From positions 248,001 to 312,000 of the forward strand of contig JAEZDY010000024.1 in NCBI GenBank assembly GCA_023417935.1: DNA of 64,000 nt, read 5' to 3'. This DNA is from Bacteroidota bacterium. GTDB lineage: Bacteria; Bacteroidota; Bacteroidia; Bacteroidales; Lentimicrobiaceae. The position numbers and the translations under genes are program-made. Position 1 is the first letter of the stretch. Every line of letters starts with the position of its first letter. The notes beneath the pieces are model-generated. The model searched no databases. It was not told where the DNA came from and was given only the letters and a program-made list of their open reading frames with translations. Below are positions 7,270 through 17,097 of the stretch, piece after piece.

Positions 7270-9390
7270 ATGAATAAAAAACTATTATTCCTTTTGACAG
7301 GCTGCTTAAGTATCGTACTAACAGTTTCAGCACAATATCAGGTTCCATCGTATGATTCAGCGGAAGTTAAAGTAATTGACCTGAATCAAATAGTGGTTAA
7401 ATCATCACGTGAAAACAGTGTAATGATCAAAAATCTTCCTTCCTCTATATCACTGATGAAAGCTAAAACCATTGAAGATAATGGTATTTCATCTCTTAAA
7501 GATTTAGTGGGTTTTGTGCCTAATTTCTTTATGCCTGATTACGGATCACGTTTAACCTCACCAGTTTATATTCGTGGTATTGGTTCAAGAATCAACTCAC
7601 CTTCCATAGGATTATATGTTGACAATGTGCCATATTTTGAAAAATCAGCTTTTGATTTTGAATTCAATGATATTGAAAGAATAGAGGTATTGCGTGGACC
7701 GCAGGGCACTTCATACGGGCGTAATACAATGGGTGGTTTAATCAAGGTATATACCAAAGACCCAAGTGATGAAAGAGCTACCAAGCTTAGTTTATCAGGT
7801 GGTAATTATGGCTATTTCAGATCCGATCTCTCGCATTCTCAGCCAATTGGTAAAAATACAGGTGTAGCTGTGTCAGGCTTCTATGGCCGCAATGGAGGGT
7901 ATTTTACAAATGAATTTGGTGATAAGCCTGTGGATGAGGATGAATATTACGGTGCACGCTTAAAACTTGTTCATGACATCAATGATAGGACTCAAGTTCA
8001 ATTCAGCAGTGGGTACGAGAAAAGTGAGCAAGGTGGCTACCCATACGCGCAGATCAATTTGAAAACAAAAGAGGTCTCCCCTATTAACTATGATTTCAAC
8101 AGCACATACGAGCGTGAAATATTATCAAATGCCCTTGTATTTGACTATTCAACAAGTGATATCCTGTTCCAGTCCGTAACAAGCCATCAGTATTTGAAGG
8201 ATGATCAAAACATTGACCAGGATTTCACAAGTAAATCATTATTCTTTGTTAACCAGAATACTAACCAAAATTCATTCTCACAGGAATTCACTGTTAAAAG
8301 CAAACCTGGTGTTAAATTATCATGGGTAGTTGGAGCTTTTGGATTTATGCAGTTCATGCAGGATAATGTTACCGTTACGTATGGACCTGATGGTATTGTT
8401 CAGTACAAATTACCCGGTGAAGCATCGAGAGTGAAAAATTACGACAACTTTGTTAAAGGGGGTGCTTTGTTTGGTGAATCAAGTATTAATGATATGCTAA
8501 TTGATGGGTTAACACTCACGTTGGGAATCAGGTTCGATTATGAAGAAGCTATTCAGGATTATCTTTATAATACTTACACTGCCGGAAGGCAAAAAACTGT
8601 TGATGATTCACGAGGTTTAGTTAACTACACTGAAGTTTTACCGAAGACATCGCTCTCGTACATCATGAACAGTCACGTGACCGCTTATACTACAATTGCA
8701 AAAGGTTACAAAACAGGCGGTTTCAACACCACATTTGAACGTGAAGAAGACAGGAGTTTTAAACCTGAGTTCAGTTGGAATTACGAACTAGGGGTTAAAA
8801 CTATATTCCTGAATAAAGCCCTGTTATCAAATTTCAGTTTATTCTATATTGATTGGAAAGACCAGCAGATATATCAGCCGGTTCCCAGTGGTCAAGGCTC
8901 AATGCTAAAGAATGCCGGTCACTCTGTTAGCAAGGGATTTGAAGCTGAAATCATAGCAAAGCCGTTCAAGTCACTTTCATTGTATGCAAGTTATGGGTTT
9001 ACCGAAGCTAAGTTTGTTGAATACCAACGTAATGATTCTACTAACTATAAAGGGAATTATATCCCATATGCACCTGGAAACACCCTTCAAATTGGAGCTG
9101 ATTTCTCAGTGAAAGTTAAAAAGCGTGCACTTGACAGAATCATATTCTTTGCAAGTTATCAGGGTCAGGGGAAAATATATTGGAATGAAGAAAACACCGG
9201 ATCACAGAAGTATTATGGTATGCTAAATGGAAAGATCTCATTTATGGCCAAAAATGCACGTGTTGACCTATGGGCTAAAAATATACTTAACGAGGACTAT
9301 CATTCGTTCTACTTCAGTTCATTAGGCAAATCATTTGTACAGGTAGGCAAACCTGTACAGCTTGGCGCTAATCTAATATTGAATTTCTAG
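7270..9390 (+). CDS. TonB-dependent outer-membrane receptor (iron/porphyrin type)
   Basis: Active-transport barrel of the outer membrane, 706 residues. Residues 1-22 are a signal peptide (MNKKLLFLLTGCLSIVLTVSA). A possible TonB box (VKVIDLNQIVV) follows, then the plug with LPSSISLMKA, SPVYIRGIGSR, GLYVDNVPY and IEVLRGPQGTSYGRNTMGG, then a barrel ending in Phe (NLILNF), the usual assembly signal. There is no N-terminal carboxypeptidase-like domain and no SusD partner, so it is not a Sus-type glycan receptor. I chose ATG 7270 because the open frame upstream (from 7111) has no signal peptide and overlaps the previous gene. The MFS carrier starts 28 bp downstream and hemN and hemG follow, so a porphyrin or iron chelate is the likely substrate (inference). 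Confidence 0.9.
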   Translation: MNKKLLFLLTGCLSIVLTVSAQYQVPSYDSAEVKVIDLNQIVVKSSRENSVMIKNLPSSISLMKAKTIEDNGISSLKDLVGFVPNFFMPDYGSRLTSPVYIRGIGSRINSPSIGLYVDNVPYFEKSAFDFEFNDIERIEVLRGPQGTSYGRNTMGGLIKVYTKDPSDERATKLSLSGGNYGYFRSDLSHSQPIGKNTGVAVSGFYGRNGGYFTNEFGDKPVDEDEYYGARLKLVHDINDRTQVQFSSGYEKSEQGGYPYAQINLKTKEVSPINYDFNSTYEREILSNALVFDYSTSDILFQSVTSHQYLKDDQNIDQDFTSKSLFFVNQNTNQNSFSQEFTVKSKPGVKLSWVVGAFGFMQFMQDNVTVTYGPDGIVQYKLPGEASRVKNYDNFVKGGALFGESSINDMLIDGLTLTLGIRFDYEEAIQDYLYNTYTAGRQKTVDDSRGLVNYTEVLPKTSLSYIMNSHVTAYTTIAKGYKTGGFNTTFEREEDRSFKPEFSWNYELGVKTIFLNKALLSNFSLFYIDWKDQQIYQPVPSGQGSMLKNAGHSVSKGFEAEIIAKPFKSLSLYASYGFTEAKFVEYQRNDSTNYKGNYIPYAPGNTLQIGADFSVKVKKRALDRIIFFASYQGQGKIYWNEENTGSQKYYGMLNGKISFMAKNARVDLWAKNILNEDYHSFYFSSLGKSFVQVGKPVQLGANLILNF

Positions 9391-9418
9391 AAATCAGAAT
9401 TCTACTTAAAGCATTGTA

Positions 9419-10858
9419 ATGAAGAAATACTCAACGTTATTAACTCTTTACCTGGCTCAGTCAATACCAATGAGCTTCTTCTCCACTATTGTGCCGGTGA
9501 TTATGCGGCAGGAGAATTACTCATTGGCGATGATAGGCCTGCTTCAGTTGATCAAATTGCCATGGATATTTAAGTTCCTTTGGGCACCCCTGGTTGATAG
9601 ATATGGAAATTCAGTAAAGAACTACAAACGTTGGATTTTTACTTCTGAGCTTATATACGCATTAGTTATCCTTAGCATTGGTTTCTTTAACCTGAAATTT
9701 GATTTTCAGCTCATAATTGTACTAATGCTTATTGCATTTACCGCTTCAGCTACACAGGATATAGCTACCGATGCATTTGCAATCAGAGTACTTAAAAGAA
9801 AAGAAAGGAGTCTGGGCAATAGCATGCAATCAGCAGGCTCCTTTCTTGGTACTATGGCTGGTAGCGGTGTTTTACTGGTCATTTACCACTATTTCGGATG
9901 GCATGGCATGTTGGGTTGTCTTGCATGTTTTGTACTTATAGCCCTGATACCACTATATTTTTACAAGCACAAGCAAACTGAGGATCATGATGACGAAGAA
10001 CCTGTTCGCCCTCATGGTCATTGGTTCCTGAAAAAGAGAAAAGTTGTTAATACTGCTCCTGTAACTGAAACTAAAGCCTGTGCGCACGGCCAAAGTCATG
10101 AAGCACTGCCCGAAGTGGCTTTCAAGCCAGCCAGTATGAAGGATATCGGGTTGTTCTTTAAACAAAAGGGTATTGGCAGAAGGTTGATCTTGTTATTCTT
10201 TTTCTATTCCGGGTTAATAGGCATTTTATCACTAGTTAAACCATTTCTAGTTGACCAGGGCTTTACAATCAAACAAATAGGCATCATTTCAGGTATCTGT
10301 GGAACGGCTAGTGGAGCAATCAGCGCTATTTTTGCCGGTTTCATTATACGCAGGATAGGACGCCGCAACAGCTTGTTGCTTTTTGCTTTGTTAGGTGTAC
10401 TCACAACTTCCTTTTTTGTATTGTTCCTTGGAGGGCCAATTGCTAAATTGACCTTGTATACTGCTGTCGTATTCCTCTGGATAAGCTATGGCATGTCATC
10501 GGTTGCTATTTATACTATCTCGATGGATATTGTTCGAAAAGGCCGTGAAGGTACCGACTTCACTATACAAATCGTAATTACCCATTTAAGCGGCATATTG
10601 ATCACCATTGCAAGTGGAAAACTTGCTGATATTCTTGGTTTCAGAGGACTGTTCATGATTGAAACAGTAGTTGCCATAATGGTGTTGATAAGCATTCCTT
10701 TCCTATACAGGGAGAAACTGCCGGATCAGGGTGAAGAGGATCAGCCACATATAGACATAGCTAGTTCGCGCACTTCAACAATTATGCACTCAAATTCAGA
10801 TTATGGCATCAGCAACTCACCTGAGAATGAGGAAGTGATACCAAAAACTGGTTCCTGA
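9419..10858 (+). CDS. MFS carrier (AmpG/PAT-like) with His-rich central loop
   Basis: Inner-membrane permease of 479 residues with about 12 hydrophobic segments in two halves. The start (YLAQSIPMSFFSTIVPVIMR) and WAPLVDRYGN and TQDIATDAFAIR resemble the AmpG/peptide-acetyl-CoA carrier branch. The cytoplasmic loop between halves (about residues 183-252) is long and carries His184, His190, His199, His201, Cys221, His223 and His227. The ~50-residue tail is polar. It is 28 bp after the TonB receptor and 59 bp before hemN on the same strand, so it is probably the inner-membrane step for the receptor's ligand, perhaps a porphyrin. The substrate is inferred from context only. Confidence 0.82.
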   Translation: MKKYSTLLTLYLAQSIPMSFFSTIVPVIMRQENYSLAMIGLLQLIKLPWIFKFLWAPLVDRYGNSVKNYKRWIFTSELIYALVILSIGFFNLKFDFQLIIVLMLIAFTASATQDIATDAFAIRVLKRKERSLGNSMQSAGSFLGTMAGSGVLLVIYHYFGWHGMLGCLACFVLIALIPLYFYKHKQTEDHDDEEPVRPHGHWFLKKRKVVNTAPVTETKACAHGQSHEALPEVAFKPASMKDIGLFFKQKGIGRRLILLFFFYSGLIGILSLVKPFLVDQGFTIKQIGIISGICGTASGAISAIFAGFIIRRIGRRNSLLLFALLGVLTTSFFVLFLGGPIAKLTLYTAVVFLWISYGMSSVAIYTISMDIVRKGREGTDFTIQIVITHLSGILITIASGKLADILGFRGLFMIETVVAIMVLISIPFLYREKLPDQGEEDQPHIDIASSRTSTIMHSNSDYGISNSPENEEVIPKTGS

Positions 10859-10917
10859 TCATCCGCAATTTAATAAGCCGAAGGTTTAATCAATTAAGAT
10901 CTAAAAATACTACTACT

Positions 10918-12297
10918 ATGATACCACGTAATCTTCTCGATAAATATAACCAATCACTCCCCCGATATACCAGCTATCCGCCGGCAAACTATTTCACAAC
11001 CGAAATGGACAGTGAAACTTACAGAAGTTTACTGGTAGAATCAAATACTCATGAACCCTCGAATATTTCATTATACGTACATATTCCTTTCTGTCACAAA
11101 ATATGCTTTTATTGTGGTTGCAATTCAGTGAAATACCCAAAGAGGGATTCAGTAGGTGATTACATTGGGGCGTTGCTGAAGGAAATCAGGATGGTGAGAG
11201 AATTGCTTGATCCATCGCGTAAAGTATCACAGCTTCATTATGGAGGAGGTACTCCGAATGCAATTCCGGTAGAGTACATCGAACAGATCAACAAACTGAT
11301 ATTTGAGTCATTCACATTCATTGATGAACCTGAAATTGCTATTGAATGCCATCCGGCGCATCTTACGGAAGAATATATGGAACGGTTGGTAAAGAGTGGA
11401 TTTAACAGGTTTAGTTTAGGAATTCAGGATTTTGATCTGAATGTTCTCAAAACCGCCAATCGTGAGCCCTCAAAGCTACCTATAGATGTAATAACCAATT
11501 TCTTACGAAGCCTTGATTCAAATATCAAGATAAACTTTGACTTCATATACGGGCTGCCGCATCAAACCGTGGAGAGTTTCACTGAAACAATTAAGCAGGC
11601 ACTCCCCTACTCTCCTGACCGTATTGTTACTTTCTCATATGCCCATGTTCCCTGGTTTAAAAAACATCAGATGGCACTTGAAAAGGCCGGTTTACCAGAT
11701 GCAGATAGTAAACTAAAGATTTTTGAATCGGCTTTCAGGGTATTGCTTGAAAATGGATACAGTGATATTGGCATGGATCATTATGCCAAAGGTGACGATG
11801 AACTGATTCTTGCACTGAAGAACAATGAATTGCACAGAAATTTTCAGGGATACTGTACCCGACGCACAACCGGGCAGGTATACGCATTTGGCGTTTCGTC
11901 GATCAGCCAGTTACATGATTCATATATTCAGAACACTAAGAACATTAGTGAATACGTTGCTACAATTAATGAGGGAAATTTCCCTGTTGAAAAAGGATAT
12001 AAGATGAATTTCAGCGAGATAATTGTTCGTGAAGTCATCAATCACCTGATGTGCAACAGGTTCATGACATGGCAGGATATCGCCGACAGGCTATCCATCA
12101 GTGTCGACCAGTTAAAGGAAACAGTTAACTTTGATGCATCAAAATTGGAATCACTTGTTAGCGATGACTTGCTTGAAGTTAAGGAAGAAGGAGTGGTAAT
12201 TACAGCTCTCGGACGTTTCTTCATACGTAACATTGCTGTTGCATTTGATCCTGCGATGTCGGCTCCAACCGACAAGAAGTTCTCTAAATCAATCTGA
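10918..12297 (+). CDS. hemN: Oxygen-independent coproporphyrinogen III dehydrogenase
   Basis: Radical SAM enzyme that decarboxylates coproporphyrinogen III to protoporphyrinogen IX without oxygen. The 459 residues start with the true-HemN signature (YNQSLPRYTSYPPANYF), which separates it from the HemW chaperone. The iron-sulfur motif is C59-x3-C63-x2-C66-x-C68 (PFCHKICFYCGCNS). Further HemN marks are LHYGGGTPNAIP, RFSLGIQDFD and the C-terminal HTH-like domain around DIADRLSISVDQLK. The stop is 2 nt before the hemG start, so the two are translated from one mRNA. Confidence 0.95.
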   Translation: MIPRNLLDKYNQSLPRYTSYPPANYFTTEMDSETYRSLLVESNTHEPSNISLYVHIPFCHKICFYCGCNSVKYPKRDSVGDYIGALLKEIRMVRELLDPSRKVSQLHYGGGTPNAIPVEYIEQINKLIFESFTFIDEPEIAIECHPAHLTEEYMERLVKSGFNRFSLGIQDFDLNVLKTANREPSKLPIDVITNFLRSLDSNIKINFDFIYGLPHQTVESFTETIKQALPYSPDRIVTFSYAHVPWFKKHQMALEKAGLPDADSKLKIFESAFRVLLENGYSDIGMDHYAKGDDELILALKNNELHRNFQGYCTRRTTGQVYAFGVSSISQLHDSYIQNTKNISEYVATINEGNFPVEKGYKMNFSEIIVREVINHLMCNRFMTWQDIADRLSISVDQLKETVNFDASKLESLVSDDLLEVKEEGVVITALGRFFIRNIAVAFDPAMSAPTDKKFSKSI

Positions 12298-12299
12298 TC

Positions 12300-13709
12300 A
12301 TGAAAAAGCTGGAAACACAGGTAGTAATTGTAGGTGCCGGGATAACAGGATTAACCACAGCGTATTACCTGAAACAAAAAGGAATTGACTTCATAGTGAT
12401 AGAGAAGTCAGCGCAAGCCGGCGGCGTGATATCAACGCATCATGAAAATGGATTCGTTTATGAAACGGGCCCGAACACGGGTGTTCTCTCACAACCAGAT
12501 ACTGCTGAACTGATTGAGGAATTGAAGGGATTATGTGAGATTGAAATTGCCAATGCTGAAGCAAAAAAGCGCTGGATATGGAAAGGCGATGCCTGGCAAC
12601 CACTGCCTTCAGGTTTCAAAGCTGCAGTAAATACCCCTTTATTCACAATGGGAGATAAGCTAAGGATTCTTGCGGAGCCTTTAAGGGCAAGAGGTAAAAA
12701 TCCGGATGAAACATTAGCTGAATTGGTATTAAGGCGCATGGGTAGAAGCTTTCTGGATTATGCTATTGATCCATTTATACTCGGTATATATTCAGGTGAT
12801 CCATCTTATCTTGTAACCAGGTATGCACTACCCAAACTCTACAATCTGGAACAGAAGTACGGAAGTTTCATTGGAGGTGCAATTCGTAAAGGTTTTGAAA
12901 AAAAGGATGACAGACTAAAAAAGGCAACAGGAGAAGTATTTTCTGTTAAAGGTGGTTTATCAAGCCTTATTGATGCCTTGGTTCAAAAGATTGGGACTGA
13001 CAAAATCATGCTAAATGTGTCAGGAGTTTCAGTTAGTGCAAAAGAAAAAGGATTAAAACGGCTGAATTCACCCAATGGCAGCAGTTTCACTACCAACTTT
13101 ATTATTGATGGTGAAGAGGTGGAGATACATTCAAAACAGGTGATCACCACCACAGGATCACATGATCTGCCTGAGATATTACCCTTTATGAGTAAATCGG
13201 AAGCAGCTGCGATAAATAACCTCCTATACGCTAAGGTACTACAAGTAAGTATTGGATTTAAAAAGTGGGAAGGTGTTCCATTGGATGCTTTTGGCGGACT
13301 GGTGCCTTTCAAAGAAAACAGGGATGTGCTTGGTATACTGTTTCTTTCATCATTTCTCTCGGGTCGTGCTCCCGAAGGAGGTGCATTATTATCTGTGTTT
13401 ATGGGAGGAGTGAGGAAACCTCATCTAGCTGAATTGCCTGAGGAAGAAGTGATGTCAGTACTGACAAAAGAAGTTAAGGCAATGACCGGTCTCGGTGACT
13501 TTAAGCCCGATCTTCTGAAAATAACACGGTATACCCATGCGATACCCCAGTATGGACTTTCAACCGGAGATCGTTTGGAAGCTGTAGAAAGCCTGCAGAA
13601 AAAATATCCGGGTTTGTTGATCGGGGGTAATCTGCACGGAGGTATTGGAATGAGCGACAGGATAAAGCAGGGGAGGGGACTGGCAGATATTATTTCAGGC
13701 CTGAGCTAA
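12300..13709 (+). CDS. hemG: Protoporphyrinogen oxidase (HemY-type flavoprotein)
   Basis: FAD enzyme that oxidises protoporphyrinogen IX to protoporphyrin IX, the step after HemN. The 469 residues start with an FAD-binding Rossmann motif (VVIVGAGITGLTTAYYLKQKG) and an acidic strand end (VIEKSAQAGG). GPNTGVL, the substrate domain DEAVLELVLRRMG-like region and the C-terminal FAD motif YPGLLIGGNLHGGIGMSDRIKQG are in place. The fold is that of HemY, although many Bacteroidota annotations use the name hemG. The gene is tightly coupled to hemN and overlaps hemH tail to tail by 20 bp (13690-13709). Confidence 0.93.
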   Translation: MKKLETQVVIVGAGITGLTTAYYLKQKGIDFIVIEKSAQAGGVISTHHENGFVYETGPNTGVLSQPDTAELIEELKGLCEIEIANAEAKKRWIWKGDAWQPLPSGFKAAVNTPLFTMGDKLRILAEPLRARGKNPDETLAELVLRRMGRSFLDYAIDPFILGIYSGDPSYLVTRYALPKLYNLEQKYGSFIGGAIRKGFEKKDDRLKKATGEVFSVKGGLSSLIDALVQKIGTDKIMLNVSGVSVSAKEKGLKRLNSPNGSSFTTNFIIDGEEVEIHSKQVITTTGSHDLPEILPFMSKSEAAAINNLLYAKVLQVSIGFKKWEGVPLDAFGGLVPFKENRDVLGILFLSSFLSGRAPEGGALLSVFMGGVRKPHLAELPEEEVMSVLTKEVKAMTGLGDFKPDLLKITRYTHAIPQYGLSTGDRLEAVESLQKKYPGLLIGGNLHGGIGMSDRIKQGRGLADIISGLS

Positions 13710-14709
13710 TAATCATTTCTTTCATTGCATCAACCCAAAGCGGGTCATTGTTCAGGCTTTCAACCATTGTAAGTTCATCGCCGCCATGCTCTGTGAAGAG
13801 GTGGTTGTATTCTATTCCCAGTTCATAGATTGTTTCAAGACAGTCGGCAACGAATGCGGGACTTACTATAAGCATCTTTTTAGCCCCTGTGGCAGCTTTT
13901 TCCTTTAAAACTTCATCAGTATACGGCTTTAGCCAGTTCATGCCCAGGCGGGACTGAAATGACACCGTAAGGCTATCCTCAGGCAAAGGAATAGCTACTG
14001 AAAGTAATCTGGCGGTGGCATAACATGATGCATAATAACAGCGTTCATTCACTTTGTTATAGTCATGCTTGCAATTTGCCTCCTGGCAGGTAAGCCCCGG
14101 GTGCATCCTCTCAGTTTGCTTCACGGGTAAACCATGAAACGAGAAGATTACATGATCATATTCTTGCGGGATTTGAGCCTTTATTTTTTCAGCAAATGCT
14201 TCAATAAATTCAGGGTTGTTAAAAAAGGGTTCTATAATAGTAGTTTTGGCAGATGCACAGTGCTTTTTAATAAGCCGGTTGAATTCAGCAATAATGGTTC
14301 CGGTTGTGGAATCAGCATACTGGGGATAAAGCGGCACCAGGATAAATTGTTTGATTCCCCGCCCGGATGCCTCAATAACAGCGCTTTCCATTGATGGATT
14401 ACCATAACGCATGGCTGTATAAACATGGTAATTGCTTCCAAGAGCCTGTTGCATTGCAATGGTGAAATTTTTACTATTGACCAGCAGGGGAGACCCTTCC
14501 GGAGTCCAGATCTGTTCATACAGTTTAGCTGACTTAGGACCCCGGAATGGTGCAATGATTAGATTAACCAGCATCTTACGGGTAAGCCACGGCATATTTA
14601 TTACGCGCTTATCGCCAAGAAACTCCCGGAGATATCTACGCACATCAGAAACCCGAGGACTATCAGGAGTGCCTGTATTGACAAGTAATACTGCTATTTG
14701 CGGTTGCAT
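13690..14709 (-). CDS. hemH: Ferrochelatase
   Basis: Inserts ferrous iron into protoporphyrin IX to give heme. The 339-residue length is normal. Family marks are LLVNTGTPDSP, QIWTPEGSPLL, AMRYGNPS, PLYPQYADSTTG and the active-site FSFHGLPVKQTERMHPG with its His. The C-terminal acid EHGGDEL region is present. I chose ATG 14709 (MQPQIAVLLVN); the in-frame ATG at 14733 would add eight residues with no family support and would begin inside a terminator-like hairpin. It is convergent with hemG and downstream of norB on the same strand, separated by that hairpin, so it probably has its own promoter. Confidence 0.95.
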   Translation of the reverse strand: MQPQIAVLLVNTGTPDSPRVSDVRRYLREFLGDKRVINMPWLTRKMLVNLIIAPFRGPKSAKLYEQIWTPEGSPLLVNSKNFTIAMQQALGSNYHVYTAMRYGNPSMESAVIEASGRGIKQFILVPLYPQYADSTTGTIIAEFNRLIKKHCASAKTTIIEPFFNNPEFIEAFAEKIKAQIPQEYDHVIFSFHGLPVKQTERMHPGLTCQEANCKHDYNKVNERCYYASCYATARLLSVAIPLPEDSLTVSFQSRLGMNWLKPYTDEVLKEKAATGAKKMLIVSPAFVADCLETIYELGIEYNHLFTEHGGDELTMVESLNNDPLWVDAMKEMIISSGLK

Positions 14710-14722
14710 GATGCTTTTAAAT

Positions 14723-14756
14723 GTAAAAACCACTCACAAAAGTAAGTGGTTTTTAC
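14723..14756 (-). terminator. Hairpin between norB and hemH
   Basis: Perfect 12-bp inverted repeat (GTAAAAACCACT at 14723-14734 with AGTGGTTTTTAC at 14745-14756) and a 10-nt loop. On the minus strand it ends in a GGTTTTT run and so can terminate norB. The loop reads TACTTTTG on the minus strand (14744-14737), a -7 box match 28 nt before the hemH ATG, so terminator and hemH promoter may overlap. Confidence 0.6.
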
Positions 14757-14813
14757 CAGTTATCCATCTCATCATAGCTGAAGCGCTATCCAAGACTACT
14801 ATTAAGCAATGAT

Positions 14814-17036
14814 TTACACCTTTTTCTTGGCGAGATAAGTTTTCTGTACAAGGTCGTAGAGAATTATTATACCACCGATAATCATCATGGCATCGGGTAA
14901 AGTACGCGCCCACATCCATCCTTTCATAGCTTCAACAGCTTCACGGGTGCGGGTGTAGAAGTAACCCATTTCCATGGCCATCTCAGTTTGATACATTCCA
15001 ATGACGTAAGTTGGTATAGCAAATAAAAGGGCTCCTAAGGTTAGCATCCAGAATCCTATTTTACTTAGTTTTTCATCCCATTGAAGATTACCGGCAATTG
15101 CATTTGCTCTTGATGTCATATAAAGGAAAGCAATGGAGATAAAACCAAAAGCGCCTAGCAAAGCCACATGTCCGTGAGGCATAATGAGATAAGTACCGTG
15201 TGAATAATAGCTGATAGTTGGAGTGTTGATCATCATGCCAAGGAAGCCGGCTCCTATCCAGTTTAAAACTGCAGAGCCTGAAATCCACATAAATGGTACT
15301 GAAAAGTCAAATTTCTCACCTGAATGAAGCTTTTCACGCTTATTCTTCCATGCCTCAATGATAAGAAGCGCCAAAGGTAAAGGTTCAAGTGCCGAGAATA
15401 TACCGCCAATAGCGATCCAATATTCATCAAGACCCTGCCACCACAAGTGGTGACCAATGCCAAGAGTGCCGCTGAGTGAAATAAGTAAGAGTTCAAAGAA
15501 CATTACCCGCACGGCAGTTTTATGTGTTATAAGCCCAAGCGATACTGTGAAGAATGCAATTACACCGGCAGCAAATAATTCAAAAGTCAATTCCACCCAC
15601 AGATGTATAACCCACCAACGATAGTAATCATCAACAGTATAGTTTGGCATGATCTTGTGAACAGGCATCATACCAGCAATGTACAATGTTGCAATGGCAA
15701 AAGCTGACCAGATGATGGTACTCACAATCGGGTTGTTGGTTGCAGCCTTTCTGATAAGGGATATGATCAACAGGAACCAGAAAACAAGTCCAATCACTAA
15801 ACCAATATCCCATGCACGTCCTAAGTTGATTAGTTCACGTCCTTCATTACCTAGCCAGAACCATGTTTCGCGCATTTGCCCGGTAGCACCCATATACAAG
15901 CCAATCATACTACCAACAGCAACAACAACAAGAGAAAGCCAAAGCACATCTACCAGCCATGGATATTTATGATCGCGATTGGCAACCCACGGTGCAATAA
16001 GCAATCCACCTACAAGCCAACCTACAGCCACCCAAAGAATGGCAAGTTGTGTGTGCATTGAACGCAATACGTTGAATGGAAGAATGGATTGTGAAATGAG
16101 GAAATCCTTATCAGGCTCAGTGTATAGGTGGGCAAGATAACCACCAATAATTAGTTGAACTACAAATAAGCCTGCTACAATTGGAATGTATTTAAGAAGT
16201 TTTTTCTGTGAACTAAACATCTTTGTGATCTTCAGTGGCTCCTCGAGCACTTCATTCTCTTCCTTCTTGAATAAGTATTCATAAGCCAGGAACACAACAA
16301 CAATGGTGAGTGTCCATAGGATCAGGAATTCCCAGAGAGAGATCTTATGCGATAGGAAGGTAAGATCCTGGTCAATTAAAGGTTCAGGTGGCCAGTTGTT
16401 CGACCAGGTGCGCTCAGTACCGGGGCGATATGATGATGCCACTAATTGAGTCCAGTCAAAGAATGCAGCAATTTTGAGTGCTTCATCGGGTCTTATTATT
16501 CCACCTTTGAATGCCCTTTGAGGATCACCTTCAACCAATAGTTTTGTCAGGTAAACTACATTTCTTTTATAGGCTGCTGCAGATGCATCAGTATATACAG
16601 TAGTGGTTTCAAGTAATGTTGTTTGTTCCTTAAAGTCCTGCTTAACACGTTCTTTTACCGCACCCCTTTCCACCACAGTTAGTTCACGGTTAGGCCTGGA
16701 GTATAGCTCCATAGCATAGAAATCATAAAGGAATTCAGCCCGATAATGCATAAAGTCAGTTGAAAAATCAGGTCCCATGTATGCACCCATTCCCAGGAGA
16801 GTTCCCCAGTCCTGTAAGTCAAATTGCTGGAAATACCCCTTACCTGCAATTACATCATCGTAAGTGTATAATACTTCGCCACTTACTGATTTCACTTCTT
16901 TAGGGATTGGAGGAACTTCCTTCTGCAGGTTTGCAGTGTAATAGATGAGCATGGTTACCATGAATATGGCAATGATCCAAAAGGAGGTGTAAAGTCCTTT
17001 TCTGCTCATAAATTTGTCAAGTAATGATTGCTTCAT
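14814..17036 (-). CDS. norB: Quinol-dependent nitric oxide reductase (qNOR)
   Basis: Reduces NO to N2O at the inner membrane, drawing electrons from quinol. The 740-residue length and an N-terminal periplasmic extension (about residues 38-220, the NorC-like part without heme-c CxxCH) mark the quinol type. The heme-copper-oxidase core has about 12 helices, with heme/FeB ligand regions RSMHTQLAILW, VIHLWVELTFELFA (His plus the NOR-specific Glu), GIGHHLWWQG and IMPHGHVALLGAFG. Start ATG 17036 gives a typical membrane anchor. The Rrf2 regulator gene is 61 bp upstream on the same strand. Likely used for NO defence or partial denitrification; no nitrite reductase is in view. Confidence 0.95.
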   Translation of the reverse strand: MKQSLLDKFMSRKGLYTSFWIIAIFMVTMLIYYTANLQKEVPPIPKEVKSVSGEVLYTYDDVIAGKGYFQQFDLQDWGTLLGMGAYMGPDFSTDFMHYRAEFLYDFYAMELYSRPNRELTVVERGAVKERVKQDFKEQTTLLETTTVYTDASAAAYKRNVVYLTKLLVEGDPQRAFKGGIIRPDEALKIAAFFDWTQLVASSYRPGTERTWSNNWPPEPLIDQDLTFLSHKISLWEFLILWTLTIVVVFLAYEYLFKKEENEVLEEPLKITKMFSSQKKLLKYIPIVAGLFVVQLIIGGYLAHLYTEPDKDFLISQSILPFNVLRSMHTQLAILWVAVGWLVGGLLIAPWVANRDHKYPWLVDVLWLSLVVVAVGSMIGLYMGATGQMRETWFWLGNEGRELINLGRAWDIGLVIGLVFWFLLIISLIRKAATNNPIVSTIIWSAFAIATLYIAGMMPVHKIMPNYTVDDYYRWWVIHLWVELTFELFAAGVIAFFTVSLGLITHKTAVRVMFFELLLISLSGTLGIGHHLWWQGLDEYWIAIGGIFSALEPLPLALLIIEAWKNKREKLHSGEKFDFSVPFMWISGSAVLNWIGAGFLGMMINTPTISYYSHGTYLIMPHGHVALLGAFGFISIAFLYMTSRANAIAGNLQWDEKLSKIGFWMLTLGALLFAIPTYVIGMYQTEMAMEMGYFYTRTREAVEAMKGWMWARTLPDAMMIIGGIIILYDLVQKTYLAKKKV

Positions 17037-17097
17037 AAATGTTTGTTATTAGGTTATTAATATACTATATAGAGGTAGCATTTAAAAAGAAAAAAAA

